Origin: an uncultured Holophagaceae bacterium
GTDB lineage: Bacteria; Acidobacteriota; Holophagae; Holophagales; Holophagaceae
Reading direction: 5' to 3'
Length of the DNA: 63,454 bases
Assembly (NCBI GenBank): GCA_903913215.1
Contig: CAIWKE010000016.1
Location: 1 to 63,454, forward strand
This document shows, piece by piece, positions 47,018-55,236 of the stretch. Made by a program: the position numbers and the translations under genes. Positions within the stretch are counted from its first letter, which is position 1, and every line of letters starts with the position of its first letter. The notes beneath the pieces were generated by a model. The model was given only the letters and a program-made list of their open reading frames with translations. It searched no databases and was not told the DNA's origin.

Positions 47018-47083
47018 GAGTTCACCCTGATCGAATCCTATTAATTTGTTTATTCACCGGACAAAGTCGGAACCCTCACAACC

Positions 47084-48268
47084 GTGAAAAAAGCCACGCA
47101 CCAGGCCACCAAGGCGCACAACACGACCCTCGTGTTGAAGACGATCTATCACAACGATCAGATCAGCCGGGCGGACATTGCGCGAGCGACCGGGCTCACG
47201 CGCACCACCGTCTCGGAGATTGTCGCCGACCTCATCGGGGCGGAACTGGTGCGGGAGACCGGGGTGGGCCCCAGCACCATCGGGAAGCCGCCCATCCATG
47301 TGGATTTCAACGCCGGTGCCCGTCAGCTCCTCTCCATCGACCTAGGCGGGACGGAATTCCGAGGGGCCCTGGTCAATCTCAGGGGGGACGTCCTGCAACG
47401 ACACTCCCTGCCCCTGGGCGACCGTAAGGGAGCAGCGGCCCTGCAGCTGGCCCATCGCCTGATCGAAGGGCTGCTGCCCCAGGCCAGCGCCCCCCTCCTC
47501 GGCATCGGCATCGGCACACCGGGTCTGGTGGACACGGAGAAGGCCATCATCCGCCAGGCGGTCAACCGGGACTGGACCAACCTGGACCTCCGGCAGGAAT
47601 TCGGAGTCCGCTACGGCATCCCCATCCACCTGGCCAACGACAGCCACGTGGCGGCCCTGGCCGAGAGCGCCTACGGCGGTCATGGGCCCGTGCCGAGCCT
47701 GGTGCTCATCAAGGTGGGGGCGGGCATCGGCTCGGGCATCGTGCTGGGCGGAGAGCTCTACTCTGGCGTCGGCTTCAGTGCGGGTGAGATCGGCCATCTC
47801 CGGGCGGTCAGGGGTGGCCTGCCCTGCACCTGCGGCAACAAGGGCTGCCTGGAAACCGTGGCCAACACCTCCGCCCTGCTCCGCCTAATGCGGGAGCAGG
47901 CCCTCCGCCATCCCGAGACGGCCTTCGGGTACGCACTGGCCGCCCAGGAACCCAGCCTGGAACTCCTGCGGCAGCTCCATGAGGTCCGTGATCCTCAAGC
48001 CCGCGCCCTGGTCCGCGATTTGGGCACCCATCTCGGCGTCGTGGCGGCCAGCCTGGTGGCCGTCCTGAATGTCCGCAAGATCGTCCTCTCCGGGCTGCCG
48101 ATCCTCTTCGGCGAGCCGCTCCTGGACGCCATGCGCTCCGAGATCCGGGCCCGTACCCTGCCCGAGCAGGCCCGGGAGACCGAGGTGTGTTTCTCCCTCC
48201 TCGGGTCTGACATCGTGATCCAAGGGGCCTGCGCCCTGGTCCTCCGCCATGAACTCAACCTTCCCTGA
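47084..48268 (+). CDS. ROK-family transcriptional repressor (NagC/Mlc-like)
   Basis: The 394-residue protein has an N-terminal winged HTH (about 15-70; ISRADIARATGLTRTTVSEI) and a ROK sugar-binding body: LLSIDLGGTEFRGALVNL (about 84-101), GIGIGTPGLVDTEKA, EIGHLRAV with the zinc histidine, and CTCGNKGCLETVANT (about 247-261) with the zinc cysteines. NagC-type ROK repressors are released by GlcNAc-6-phosphate, the substrate of the enzyme encoded next. It starts with GTG at 47084, about 60 bases after a strong promoter, and heads the wall-sugar operon, so it probably autoregulates it and the divergent symporter. A kinase role is unlikely because the HTH is intact. Confidence 0.88.
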   Translation: MKKATHQATKAHNTTLVLKTIYHNDQISRADIARATGLTRTTVSEIVADLIGAELVRETGVGPSTIGKPPIHVDFNAGARQLLSIDLGGTEFRGALVNLRGDVLQRHSLPLGDRKGAAALQLAHRLIEGLLPQASAPLLGIGIGTPGLVDTEKAIIRQAVNRDWTNLDLRQEFGVRYGIPIHLANDSHVAALAESAYGGHGPVPSLVLIKVGAGIGSGIVLGGELYSGVGFSAGEIGHLRAVRGGLPCTCGNKGCLETVANTSALLRLMREQALRHPETAFGYALAAQEPSLELLRQLHEVRDPQARALVRDLGTHLGVVAASLVAVLNVRKIVLSGLPILFGEPLLDAMRSEIRARTLPEQARETEVCFSLLGSDIVIQGACALVLRHELNLP

Positions 48269-48278
48269 GGGGCGTGGC

Positions 48279-49403
48279 ATGAACCACATCGAAGGCCACC
48301 TCCTCACCCCGAATGGCTTCCTGTCGGGATCCATGGACATCGACCAGGAGGGCCGGATCGCCCTTGTGACCGGTACTCCCGTCCCAGAGGACCAGGTCCG
48401 CCAGAGCCGTACACCGATCCTCCTGCCCGGCTGCATCGACCTGCATGTCCACGGCGGCGCCGACCACGACATCATGGAGGGAGGCGGGGCCGCCTTCCAT
48501 GTGGCGCGCTTCCACGCCCGCCACGGCACCACGGCCATGGCCGCCACGACCATGACGGCCCCGCCCGAAGATCTCGATGCGGCCTTCCGGGGCCTGGCCC
48601 CTTATGTGCGGCAGCGACCCATGGGCGGAGCTCGCATCCTGGGCGTCCACCTGGAGGGCCCTTACCTCAATCCAGCCCGCCTCGGCGCCCAGCCAGACCA
48701 CGCCCGGCCGCTGGCCATGGAGGAAGTCCGGGCCCTGCACGCCATCGCCCCCATCCTGCTGCTGACCCTCGCCCCGGAACTGGCTGCCAACCGGGAGGCC
48801 ATCAAGGGCCTCGTTGCGGCGGGCATCCGCGTGCAGGTGGGCCATACCCAGGGCACCTACGAGGAGGCCCTGGAAGCCCTGGACCTGGGCGCCACGGGCT
48901 TCACGCACCTCTTCAACGCCATGCCCGGCCTCCACCACCGCAACCCCGGCGTCGTAGGCGCGGCCCTGGCCAAGGCGCAGTTCGCCGAGATCATCCCCGA
49001 CCTCCTGCACGTGCACCCCGGCGCCATCCTCGCCGCCCTGCGCGCCATCCCCGGGCTCTACTGCGTGACGGATTCCACTGCCGCCGCGGGCATGCCCGAT
49101 GGCGATTACCAGCTGGGCTCCCACCGCGTCATCAAGTGCCTGGGCGGCGTGCGCCTCGCCGACGGCACCCTGGCGGGCTCGGCCCTCACCATGGACCAGG
49201 CTCTCCGCAACTTGGTGGACACCCTGGGCCTCAGCCTGCGTGAGGCCTCCCGCTGTGTCGCCACCCATGCGGCGGATCACCTGGGCCTCCGGGACCGAGG
49301 TCGGTTTGCCGTTGGCGCCTGGGCCGACGTGCTGGTGCTGGACCGGGACTTGAACCTCACCGGGGTCCTGGTGGAAGGAGAACGCCTTGACCCGAATGCT
49401 TGA
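48279..49403 (+). CDS. nagA: N-acetylglucosamine-6-phosphate deacetylase
   Basis: This 374-residue amidohydrolase is of NagA type: LPGCIDLHVHGGADHDIMEG (about 50-69), GVHLEGPYLNPARLGAQ (about 123-139, catalytic glutamate region), RVQVGHTQGTYEEAL (about 186-200), FTHLFNAMPGLHHRNPG (about 208-224) and YCVTDSTAAAGMPDG (about 261-275, catalytic aspartate). It converts GlcNAc-6-P to GlcN-6-P plus acetate. The ATG at 48249 overlaps the upstream gene, but the ATG at 48279, with GAGGGG about eight bases upstream, gives the normal N-terminus. The SIS deaminase gene overlaps its end by 17 bases. The step follows MurQ in muropeptide sugar recovery. Confidence 0.92.
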   Translation: MNHIEGHLLTPNGFLSGSMDIDQEGRIALVTGTPVPEDQVRQSRTPILLPGCIDLHVHGGADHDIMEGGGAAFHVARFHARHGTTAMAATTMTAPPEDLDAAFRGLAPYVRQRPMGGARILGVHLEGPYLNPARLGAQPDHARPLAMEEVRALHAIAPILLLTLAPELAANREAIKGLVAAGIRVQVGHTQGTYEEALEALDLGATGFTHLFNAMPGLHHRNPGVVGAALAKAQFAEIIPDLLHVHPGAILAALRAIPGLYCVTDSTAAAGMPDGDYQLGSHRVIKCLGGVRLADGTLAGSALTMDQALRNLVDTLGLSLREASRCVATHAADHLGLRDRGRFAVGAWADVLVLDRDLNLTGVLVEGERLDPNA

Positions 49404-50406
49404 GGAAGCCCTGGAGGCCCCCCTGGCCGCAGCGCGTCTGCTGGCCCATGACGCCGACGACTATCAGCGGCTGGGCGCCTTCCTGCGGGAGCACCCGCCC
49501 ACGGGCATCCTCACCCTGGCCCGGGGCAGCTCGGATCACGCGGCCCAGCACACGGCCTACCTCATCATGGCGCGCCTGGGCCGCCTGGTGACCTCCCTGC
49601 CCATGTCCCTGGTGACCCTCTACCACGCCCACCTGGCCCGGCCGGGACTGCTGGCCCTGGCCTTTTCGCAGTCGGGCCAGAGCCCAGACCTGGTGGATCC
49701 CACCCGCTACTTCACGGAGCGCGGCGCCACCACCGTGGCCTTTGTGAACGTGGCCGACTCGCCCCTGGCCCGGGAGGCCCAGCACGTGCTGGCCCTGCAT
49801 GCCGGCGAGGAACGCAGCGTCGCCGCCACGAAGTCCTTCCTGGCCCAACTCGTGGCAGGCGCCCGCCTCGTGGCCGCCTGGGAGGAGGAGCCCACCTTCG
49901 CCGCAGCCCTGGCCGAGCTGCCCCAGACTCTGGAAGTGGCAGCCCGGACGGACTGGTCCGCCGCCCTGCCCATCCTCCAACATGTCGAGCGCCTTTTCAT
50001 CTTGGGCCGCGGCACGGGCCTGGCCATCGCCTCCGAAGCGGCCCTCAAGCTGAAGGAGACCTGCGGCATCCAGGCCGAGGCGTTCTCCGGCGCCGAGGTG
50101 AGACACGGCCCCATGGCCATGGTGAAGGAGGGCTTCCCGCTCTTCATCTTCGCGCCGCGCGGCCCGGCCCAGGCAGGCCTCATCGCCCTGGCTCAGGACC
50201 TGCTGGCCCAGGGGGCCCAGGTGCTCCTGGCGGCTCCAGAAGGCGTGCCCGGCACCCTGCTGCCCCTGGTGCCCTCTGCCCACCCCGAACTGGACACGCT
50301 CAGCGCGATCCAGAGTTTCTATCCCATGGTGGAGGCCCTGGCCCGGGCCCGGGGCTATGATCCTGATCATCCGCCCCACCTCGCGAAAGTGACGCGCACC
50401 CGATGA
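49387..50406 (+). CDS. SIS-domain glucosamine-6-phosphate deaminase (NagB-II type)
   Basis: This 339-residue protein has two SIS domains and resembles the isomerase half of GlmS without the glutaminase part: ILTLARGSSDHAAQHTAYLI (about 40-59), LLALAFSQSGQSPDLVD, SVAATKSFLAQ, FILGRGTGLAIASEAALKLK (about 201-220), FSGAEVRHGP and, at the end, HLAKVTRT. Proteins of this form (NagB-II) deaminate glucosamine-6-phosphate to fructose-6-phosphate. The start is decided by the ribosome binding site: AGGAG at 49376-49380 is six bases from a TTG at 49387 but fifteen from the ATG at 49396. It sits between nagA and murQ, exactly where this step is required. Confidence 0.87.
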   Translation: MTRMLEEALEAPLAAARLLAHDADDYQRLGAFLREHPPTGILTLARGSSDHAAQHTAYLIMARLGRLVTSLPMSLVTLYHAHLARPGLLALAFSQSGQSPDLVDPTRYFTERGATTVAFVNVADSPLAREAQHVLALHAGEERSVAATKSFLAQLVAGARLVAAWEEEPTFAAALAELPQTLEVAARTDWSAALPILQHVERLFILGRGTGLAIASEAALKLKETCGIQAEAFSGAEVRHGPMAMVKEGFPLFIFAPRGPAQAGLIALAQDLLAQGAQVLLAAPEGVPGTLLPLVPSAHPELDTLSAIQSFYPMVEALARARGYDPDHPPHLAKVTRTR

Positions 50407-51293
50407 GCACCCTGCCCCGCACCGAAGAACCCCAGCCCGGCCACGAGCGCCTGGACGAGTACGGCATCCGCGAGCTGGTGGGCGTGCTGGTGGAGGACCA
50501 GGCCCTGGCCGCCAAAGCGGTGGCCGCCGCCGCTGATCAGCTGGCCCTGGCCGTGGCCGGTGCCGTGCTCCGCCTGGAGCGGGGGGGTCGCCTCATCTAC
50601 GTGGGCGCGGGCACCTCTGGGCGCCTGGGCCTCCTGGACAGCGTGGAGCTGAACCCTACGTTCTCCTGGCCCCATGACCGCGCCCTCTCCCTGCTGGCCG
50701 GAGGCCCCTCCGCCATCTACAAGGCCGTGGAAGGCGCTGAGGACAACGAGGCCCAGGGTGCTGCGGATCTGGCAGAACTGAGCCCCCGCCCCGACGATGT
50801 CGTGATCCTGCTGGCGGCCTCGGGGGCCACCCCCTACGCCCTGGGCGCCCTTCGGGCCGCCCGCAAGGCTGGCGCCTTCAGCATCGGCCTCGCCAACAAT
50901 CCCGGCGCCCCCCTGGCCGCGGGCGCTGACGTGGGCATCATCCTGGACACGGGCCCGGAGGTCATCTCCGGCAGCACCCGCCTCAAGGCCGGCACGGCCC
51001 AGAAGATCGCCTTGAACACCTTCTCGTCCGCCGTGATGGTGCGGCTGCACAAGGTCTTCGGCAACCTCATGGTGGACCTGCGTCCCACCAACGCGAAGCT
51101 GGTGCGCCGCTCGATCCGCCTCATCGGCCTGGCGGCGGGCGTGGACGAGAAAAAGGCCCGCGAGGCCTTCGAAGCCTGTGAGCGCCAGGTCAAACCGGCC
51201 ATCGTCACCCTCCTGAAGGGCATCGATCCCACGGAGGCCCGGGCGCGGCTGGCCGCGGCCCAAGGCAGCGTGCGCGCCGCCCTGCGGGCTTGA
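50403..51293 (+). CDS. murQ: N-acetylmuramic acid 6-phosphate etherase
   Basis: This 296-residue SIS-family lyase has the MurQ signatures IYVGAGTSGRLGLLDSVELN (about 65-84; the glutamate is catalytic), SLLAGGPSAIYKAVEGAEDN (about 98-117), TGPEVISGSTRLKAGTAQK (about 182-200), and a C-terminal helical part. It removes D-lactate from MurNAc-6-phosphate to give GlcNAc-6-phosphate for NagA. Its ATG overlaps the preceding TGA (ATGA). Presence in one run with nagA, a deaminase, a kinase, an AmpG-like permease and an amidase defines the operon as a peptidoglycan recycling or scavenging unit. Confidence 0.94.
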   Translation: MSTLPRTEEPQPGHERLDEYGIRELVGVLVEDQALAAKAVAAAADQLALAVAGAVLRLERGGRLIYVGAGTSGRLGLLDSVELNPTFSWPHDRALSLLAGGPSAIYKAVEGAEDNEAQGAADLAELSPRPDDVVILLAASGATPYALGALRAARKAGAFSIGLANNPGAPLAAGADVGIILDTGPEVISGSTRLKAGTAQKIALNTFSSAVMVRLHKVFGNLMVDLRPTNAKLVRRSIRLIGLAAGVDEKKAREAFEACERQVKPAIVTLLKGIDPTEARARLAAAQGSVRAALRA

Positions 51294-52582
51294 GCGTGGC
51301 CACGGAAAGCTCCCGCTCGCCCTGGGCCTGGGTTCCCACCCTCTACTTCGGCGAGGGCCTGCCCTACGTCTCAGTGATGGTCCTCTCCGTGGTCTGCTAC
51401 AAAAACCTCGGCGTACCCAACAGCGCCATCGCCCTCTACACCAGTTGGCTCTACCTCCCCTGGGTCATCAAGCCTCTCTGGTCGCCCGTGGTTGACCTGC
51501 TGGGCACGAAGCGGCGCTGGGTGGTCCTCATGCAGGCGGTGCTGGGCCTGGCTTTCCTCGCTCTGGCCCTCACGGTTCCAGGGCCGGCCTTCTTCCGCCT
51601 CAGCCTGGCGGCCTTCTGGATCCTGGCCTTCGCCTCTGCCACCCACGACATTGCCGCGGACGGCTTCTACCTGCTGGCCCTCAGTGAAAGGCGCCAGGCG
51701 GCCTTCGTCGGGCTCCGCAGTGTCTTCTACCGGGCGGCCATGATCGCGGGCCAGGGCGGCCTGGTGATGCTGGCGGGTCTGCTCAGTGCGCGCAGGGGCG
51801 ATCCGCGCCAGGGCTGGCTGGTGGTCTTCGGAGCCCTGGGTGCCTTCTTCCTGGGCCTCGCGGCGTGGCATCGCACCGCCCTGCCCCGCCCCGCCATCGA
51901 TGGCCCTGCGGATCAGGGCCTGGGCCTCTTCGCAGGCTCCCTGGCCACCTTCCGCAGCTTCTTCGCCCGCCCGGGCATGGGCCTGGCCATCGCCTTTTTG
52001 CTCACGTTCCGTCTGGGCGAGGCCCAGGCCATCAAGCTGGTGACGCCCTTCCTGCTGGATCCCGCGGCCAAGGGCGGCCTGGGCCTCAGCACCGCCCAGG
52101 TGGGCGTGGCCTATGGCACCGTGGGCATGCTGGCCCTCACGGCCGGGGGCATTGTCGGCGGCTTCGCGATCTCGCGCCTGGGCCTGCGGCGCTGGCTCTG
52201 GCCCATGACTCTGGCCGTGCACCTGCCCAACCTGGCCTTCGTGTACCTGGCCGCCACGCACCCGACCGGCCTGGGCGTCGTGGCCAGCGCCGTGGCCATT
52301 GAGCAGTTCGGCTACGGCTTCGGCTTCACCGCCTACATCATGTTCATGGTGATGATCTCCGAGGGCGCCCACAAGACCGCCCATTACGCCATCGCCACCG
52401 GCTTCATGGCTCTGGGCATGATGCTGCCGGGCATGGCCAGTGGCTGGATCCAGGAACGTCTGGGCTACCTGGCCTTCTTCATCTGGGTCTGCTGCGCCAC
52501 GGTACCTTCCGTGCTCATCACAGTCTTCCTCCGCATCGATCCCGCCTTCGGTCGCCGGGAGCAGACAGGAGTGGGGGCATGA
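51290..52582 (+). CDS. AmpG-like MFS permease (muropeptide transport)
   Basis: The 430-residue major-facilitator protein has about twelve hydrophobic segments. The start TLYFGEGLPYVSVMVLSVV, LGVPNSAIALYTSWLYLPWV and KPLWSPVVDLLGTKRRWVVL (about 44-63) match the AmpG branch, which carries GlcNAc-anhydroMurNAc peptides into the cytoplasm; the region SATHDIAADGFYLLALS (about 113-129) is also typical. A TTG at 51290, overlapping the murQ stop (TTGA), or a GTG at 51296 serves as start. Substrate assignment relies on family plus neighbours; other small MFS cargo cannot be excluded. Confidence 0.83.
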   Translation: MSVATESSRSPWAWVPTLYFGEGLPYVSVMVLSVVCYKNLGVPNSAIALYTSWLYLPWVIKPLWSPVVDLLGTKRRWVVLMQAVLGLAFLALALTVPGPAFFRLSLAAFWILAFASATHDIAADGFYLLALSERRQAAFVGLRSVFYRAAMIAGQGGLVMLAGLLSARRGDPRQGWLVVFGALGAFFLGLAAWHRTALPRPAIDGPADQGLGLFAGSLATFRSFFARPGMGLAIAFLLTFRLGEAQAIKLVTPFLLDPAAKGGLGLSTAQVGVAYGTVGMLALTAGGIVGGFAISRLGLRRWLWPMTLAVHLPNLAFVYLAATHPTGLGVVASAVAIEQFGYGFGFTAYIMFMVMISEGAHKTAHYAIATGFMALGMMLPGMASGWIQERLGYLAFFIWVCCATVPSVLITVFLRIDPAFGRREQTGVGA

Positions 52583-53715
52583 GCAGCCAGCCGCGCCTCG
52601 CCTCCCTGGACGCCTTCCGGGGCTTCGCCATCGCAGGCATGGTGCTGGTGAACAATCCGGGCAGCTGGAAGTACGTCTATGCGCCCCTGGACCACGCCGA
52701 GTGGAACGGCTGCACCTTCACGGATCTCATTTTCCCCTTCTTCCTCTTTGCCGCCGGGCTGGCCCTCGCCCTGTCCCTGGCGAATCGGACCCTGGCGGGC
52801 AGCGACCGCTTCAGCCTGCTGCGGAGCCTCCTGCGCCGGGCCGCCACCATCTTCCTCATCGGCCTCCTGCTGAACCTCTTCCCGGCCTTCCAGCTCTCCA
52901 ACCTCCGCGTGCTGGGCGTGCTCCAGCGCATCGCCCTCACGCTCATGGTGGCGGCGCCCCTGGTGCTCTGGGGCCGCTGGCGGACGCTGCTGACAGCGAT
53001 CCTCGGCCTCTTCGGCCTCTACCTGGTGCTCATGTTCCTGGTGCCCGTGCGGGGCGCAGATGGTCTGATCGCGGCTGGGCGCCTGCAGCCGGGCCAGGAC
53101 TTCGGCGCCTGGCTAGATCGGCTGGTACTGGGCGGCCACCTCTGGGCCCGGGCCCGCACCTGGGATCCCGAAGGCCTGGTGGGCACCTTGCCTGCCACGG
53201 GCAGCCTGCTGCTGGGCGCCCTAGCGGGTCACTACCTGGCGGCGCCAGCGCAACGCCTCCGCAAGTCCCTGGGCCTGCTCCTGGCGGGCCTGCTGCTCCT
53301 GGGCCTGGGCACCGGGCTGGACGCCTGGTTCCTGCCCATCAACAAGAACCTCTGGACACCGTCCTACGCGCTCTTCACCGGTGGCTGGTCCTGCTGCTTC
53401 CTGGCGGCCTTTCACACAGCCCTGGACGAGGCCCCGGAGTCCTTCCGCGCCCGGGCTCGGCAGCTCTGCCTGCCCCTCACCATCTACGGCATGAACGCCC
53501 TCTTCCTCTTCGTGTGCTCAGGCGTGGTGGCCCGGGTGATCCAGACGCTGCCGGCGGGCCATGGGCTGACCCTCAAGGAATGGCTTTTCCAGGCCCTTGC
53601 CCGGCTGCCGCTCACCCCGGTGAACGCCTCGCTGCTCTTCGCCCTGCTGTTCAACCTCAGCATGTTCGCCGTGGCCTGGCTGATGTGGCGGCGGAAGTGG
53701 TTCGTGAAGGTATGA
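52579..53715 (+). CDS. NagX-like acyltransferase (HGSNAT / DUF5009 family)
   Basis: This 378-residue membrane protein with about ten helices begins with LASLDAFRGFAIAGMVLVNN (about 7-26), includes DLIFPFFLFAAGLALAL, and has the family's VLQRIALTLMVAAPLVLWG (about 114-132). The family includes human heparan-alpha-glucosaminide N-acetyltransferase and bacterial NagX, encoded in many GlcNAc-utilisation regulons. In bacteria its biochemistry is not firmly established: transport or acetylation of an amino sugar across the inner membrane is proposed. It overlaps its neighbours on both sides (ATGA-type junctions), so it belongs to the same operon. Confidence 0.85.
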   Translation: MSSQPRLASLDAFRGFAIAGMVLVNNPGSWKYVYAPLDHAEWNGCTFTDLIFPFFLFAAGLALALSLANRTLAGSDRFSLLRSLLRRAATIFLIGLLLNLFPAFQLSNLRVLGVLQRIALTLMVAAPLVLWGRWRTLLTAILGLFGLYLVLMFLVPVRGADGLIAAGRLQPGQDFGAWLDRLVLGGHLWARARTWDPEGLVGTLPATGSLLLGALAGHYLAAPAQRLRKSLGLLLAGLLLLGLGTGLDAWFLPINKNLWTPSYALFTGGWSCCFLAAFHTALDEAPESFRARARQLCLPLTIYGMNALFLFVCSGVVARVIQTLPAGHGLTLKEWLFQALARLPLTPVNASLLFALLFNLSMFAVAWLMWRRKWFVKV

Positions 53716-55223
53716 ACCTCCGGGCGATCACCTGCCTGATGCTGGCGGTCCTGCTGGGCTGCGGGAGACCCGTCCTCCAACCCACGGCCGGAGCGCCCAC
53801 CAGCGCAGAGCCACCCGCCGCGCCCCGGGAATTCCGCGCCGTCTGGATCGCCACTGTGGCCAACATCGACTGGCCCAGCAAGCCGGGGCTGCCCGTGGTC
53901 CAGCAGCAGGCCGAGGCCCTGGACATCATCGGGAAGGCTCGGACCCTGGGTCTCAATGCCCTGATCCTCCAGGTGCGGCCCGGAGCGGACGCACTCTATG
54001 AATCGAGCCTGGAGCCCTGGTCCGAGTTCCTCACGGGGACCCAGGGGCAGGCTCCCGAGCCCCGGTACGACCCCCTGGCCTTTTGGATTCAGGAGAGCCA
54101 CCGGGCCGGACTGGAGCTGCACGCCTGGTTCAACCCCTACCGGGCCCGGCCCTCCGCAGCCCGCTCGGCCCTGGCGCCCAGCCATGTCGGGATCGCGCAT
54201 CCGCAGTGGGTGAGGTCCTACGGCGACCAGCTCTGGCTGGATCCCAGCGAGCCCGCAGCCGAGGCCCACACCCTGGCCGTCATCCTCGATGCGGTGCGGC
54301 GCTACGACGTGGACGGCGTGCACCTGGACGACTACTTCTATCCCTACCCCATCCAGGACGCCACTGGGCAGCCGCTCGACTTTCCCGACGGGGCGGCCTG
54401 GCAGGTCTACCTGGCAGGCGGTGGTAAAGAGCCCCGCGCCGAGTGGCGGCGCCACCACGTGGACCGCTTCATCGAGCGGCTCTACGCAGCCGTGCACAGC
54501 GCAAAACCCCAGGTGCGCGTGGGCCTCAGCCCCTTCGGCCTGGGCAAGCCAGAGCTGCGCCCCGCAGGCATCACCGGCTTCAGCCAGTACGACGAACTCT
54601 ACGCCCACCCGGAGCGCTGGCTCGATCAGGGCTGGCTGGATTACCTGGTACCCCAGCTCTACTGGAAGCGCGACTCGGTCGGCCAGGCCTTCGGCCCACT
54701 GCTGGACTACTGGCGCGCTCAGAACAAGCTCAGCAGGCATGTGTGGCCAGGCCTCTTCACCAGTCGGATCGGCGCCAAGGAGCCCTGGCCGGTGGCGGAA
54801 ATCCTAGGCCAGATCCAGCTTTCGCGGGAGCGGGGCGGGAATATGGGCCATGCCCATTTCAGCGCCGTGGCCCTTCGCCAGAACTATGGCGGCCTGAGTG
54901 TGCCCCTGGCCAGGCTCTACGGTGGCTCGGCGCTGGTGCCTGCCACGCCCTGGCTGCCGGCCGCAGCACCAGCGGTTCCCCGGGTTTCCATCAAGGCCTC
55001 GGCAGAGCCTGGACTGCTGCGTGTGGAGCCAACCTCGGGCGAGGCCTGGCTGCTGGCCCTGTGGGGGCGCTACGGCGAGACGTGGCACTTCTTCGCGGTG
55101 CCCGGCCAAGGGGGCTCCATTCCCGCCCGGATGGACGGCCAGGCGCTTGGCCAGGGCCTGGTCTCCGCCGTGGGCCGCACGGGGCTGGAAAGCTCGCGTG
55201 TGCCTGTGCTGGACGCACGATAA
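53712..55223 (+). CDS. GHL10-family glycoside hydrolase-like lipoprotein (DUF187/YngK type)
   Basis: The 503-residue protein has an N-terminal lipoprotein signal (ITCLMLAVLLGCGRP, lipobox cysteine at about residue 17), so it should be anchored in a membrane facing the periplasm. The body shows EFRAVWIATVANIDWP (about 37-52), ALILQVRPGADALYES, YRARPSA, VDGVHLDDYFYPYP (about 201-214, candidate catalytic acids) and LDYLVPQLYWKRDS, all typical of the GHL10 barrel. A further Ig-like C-terminal part starts near residue 425. The open frame extends back to 52440, but that overlaps the NagX gene; the ATG at 53712 overlapping its TGA is right. Enzymes of this group may cleave wall or exopolysaccharide sugars; the linkage here is unknown. 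Confidence 0.85.
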   Translation: MNLRAITCLMLAVLLGCGRPVLQPTAGAPTSAEPPAAPREFRAVWIATVANIDWPSKPGLPVVQQQAEALDIIGKARTLGLNALILQVRPGADALYESSLEPWSEFLTGTQGQAPEPRYDPLAFWIQESHRAGLELHAWFNPYRARPSAARSALAPSHVGIAHPQWVRSYGDQLWLDPSEPAAEAHTLAVILDAVRRYDVDGVHLDDYFYPYPIQDATGQPLDFPDGAAWQVYLAGGGKEPRAEWRRHHVDRFIERLYAAVHSAKPQVRVGLSPFGLGKPELRPAGITGFSQYDELYAHPERWLDQGWLDYLVPQLYWKRDSVGQAFGPLLDYWRAQNKLSRHVWPGLFTSRIGAKEPWPVAEILGQIQLSRERGGNMGHAHFSAVALRQNYGGLSVPLARLYGGSALVPATPWLPAAAPAVPRVSIKASAEPGLLRVEPTSGEAWLLALWGRYGETWHFFAVPGQGGSIPARMDGQALGQGLVSAVGRTGLESSRVPVLDAR

Positions 55224-55236
55224 TGAAGGCGGAGTC

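Noticed and set aside
47084-48268. ROK protein as a sugar kinase
   Set aside because: An intact N-terminal HTH and the zinc cysteine motif of repressors are present, and a separate kinase gene exists in the operon.
52440-53711. N-terminal extension of the GHL10 frame back to 52440
   Set aside because: It overlaps the whole NagX gene, its product is Pro/Arg/Gly-rich, and the start at 53712 gives a proper lipoprotein signal.
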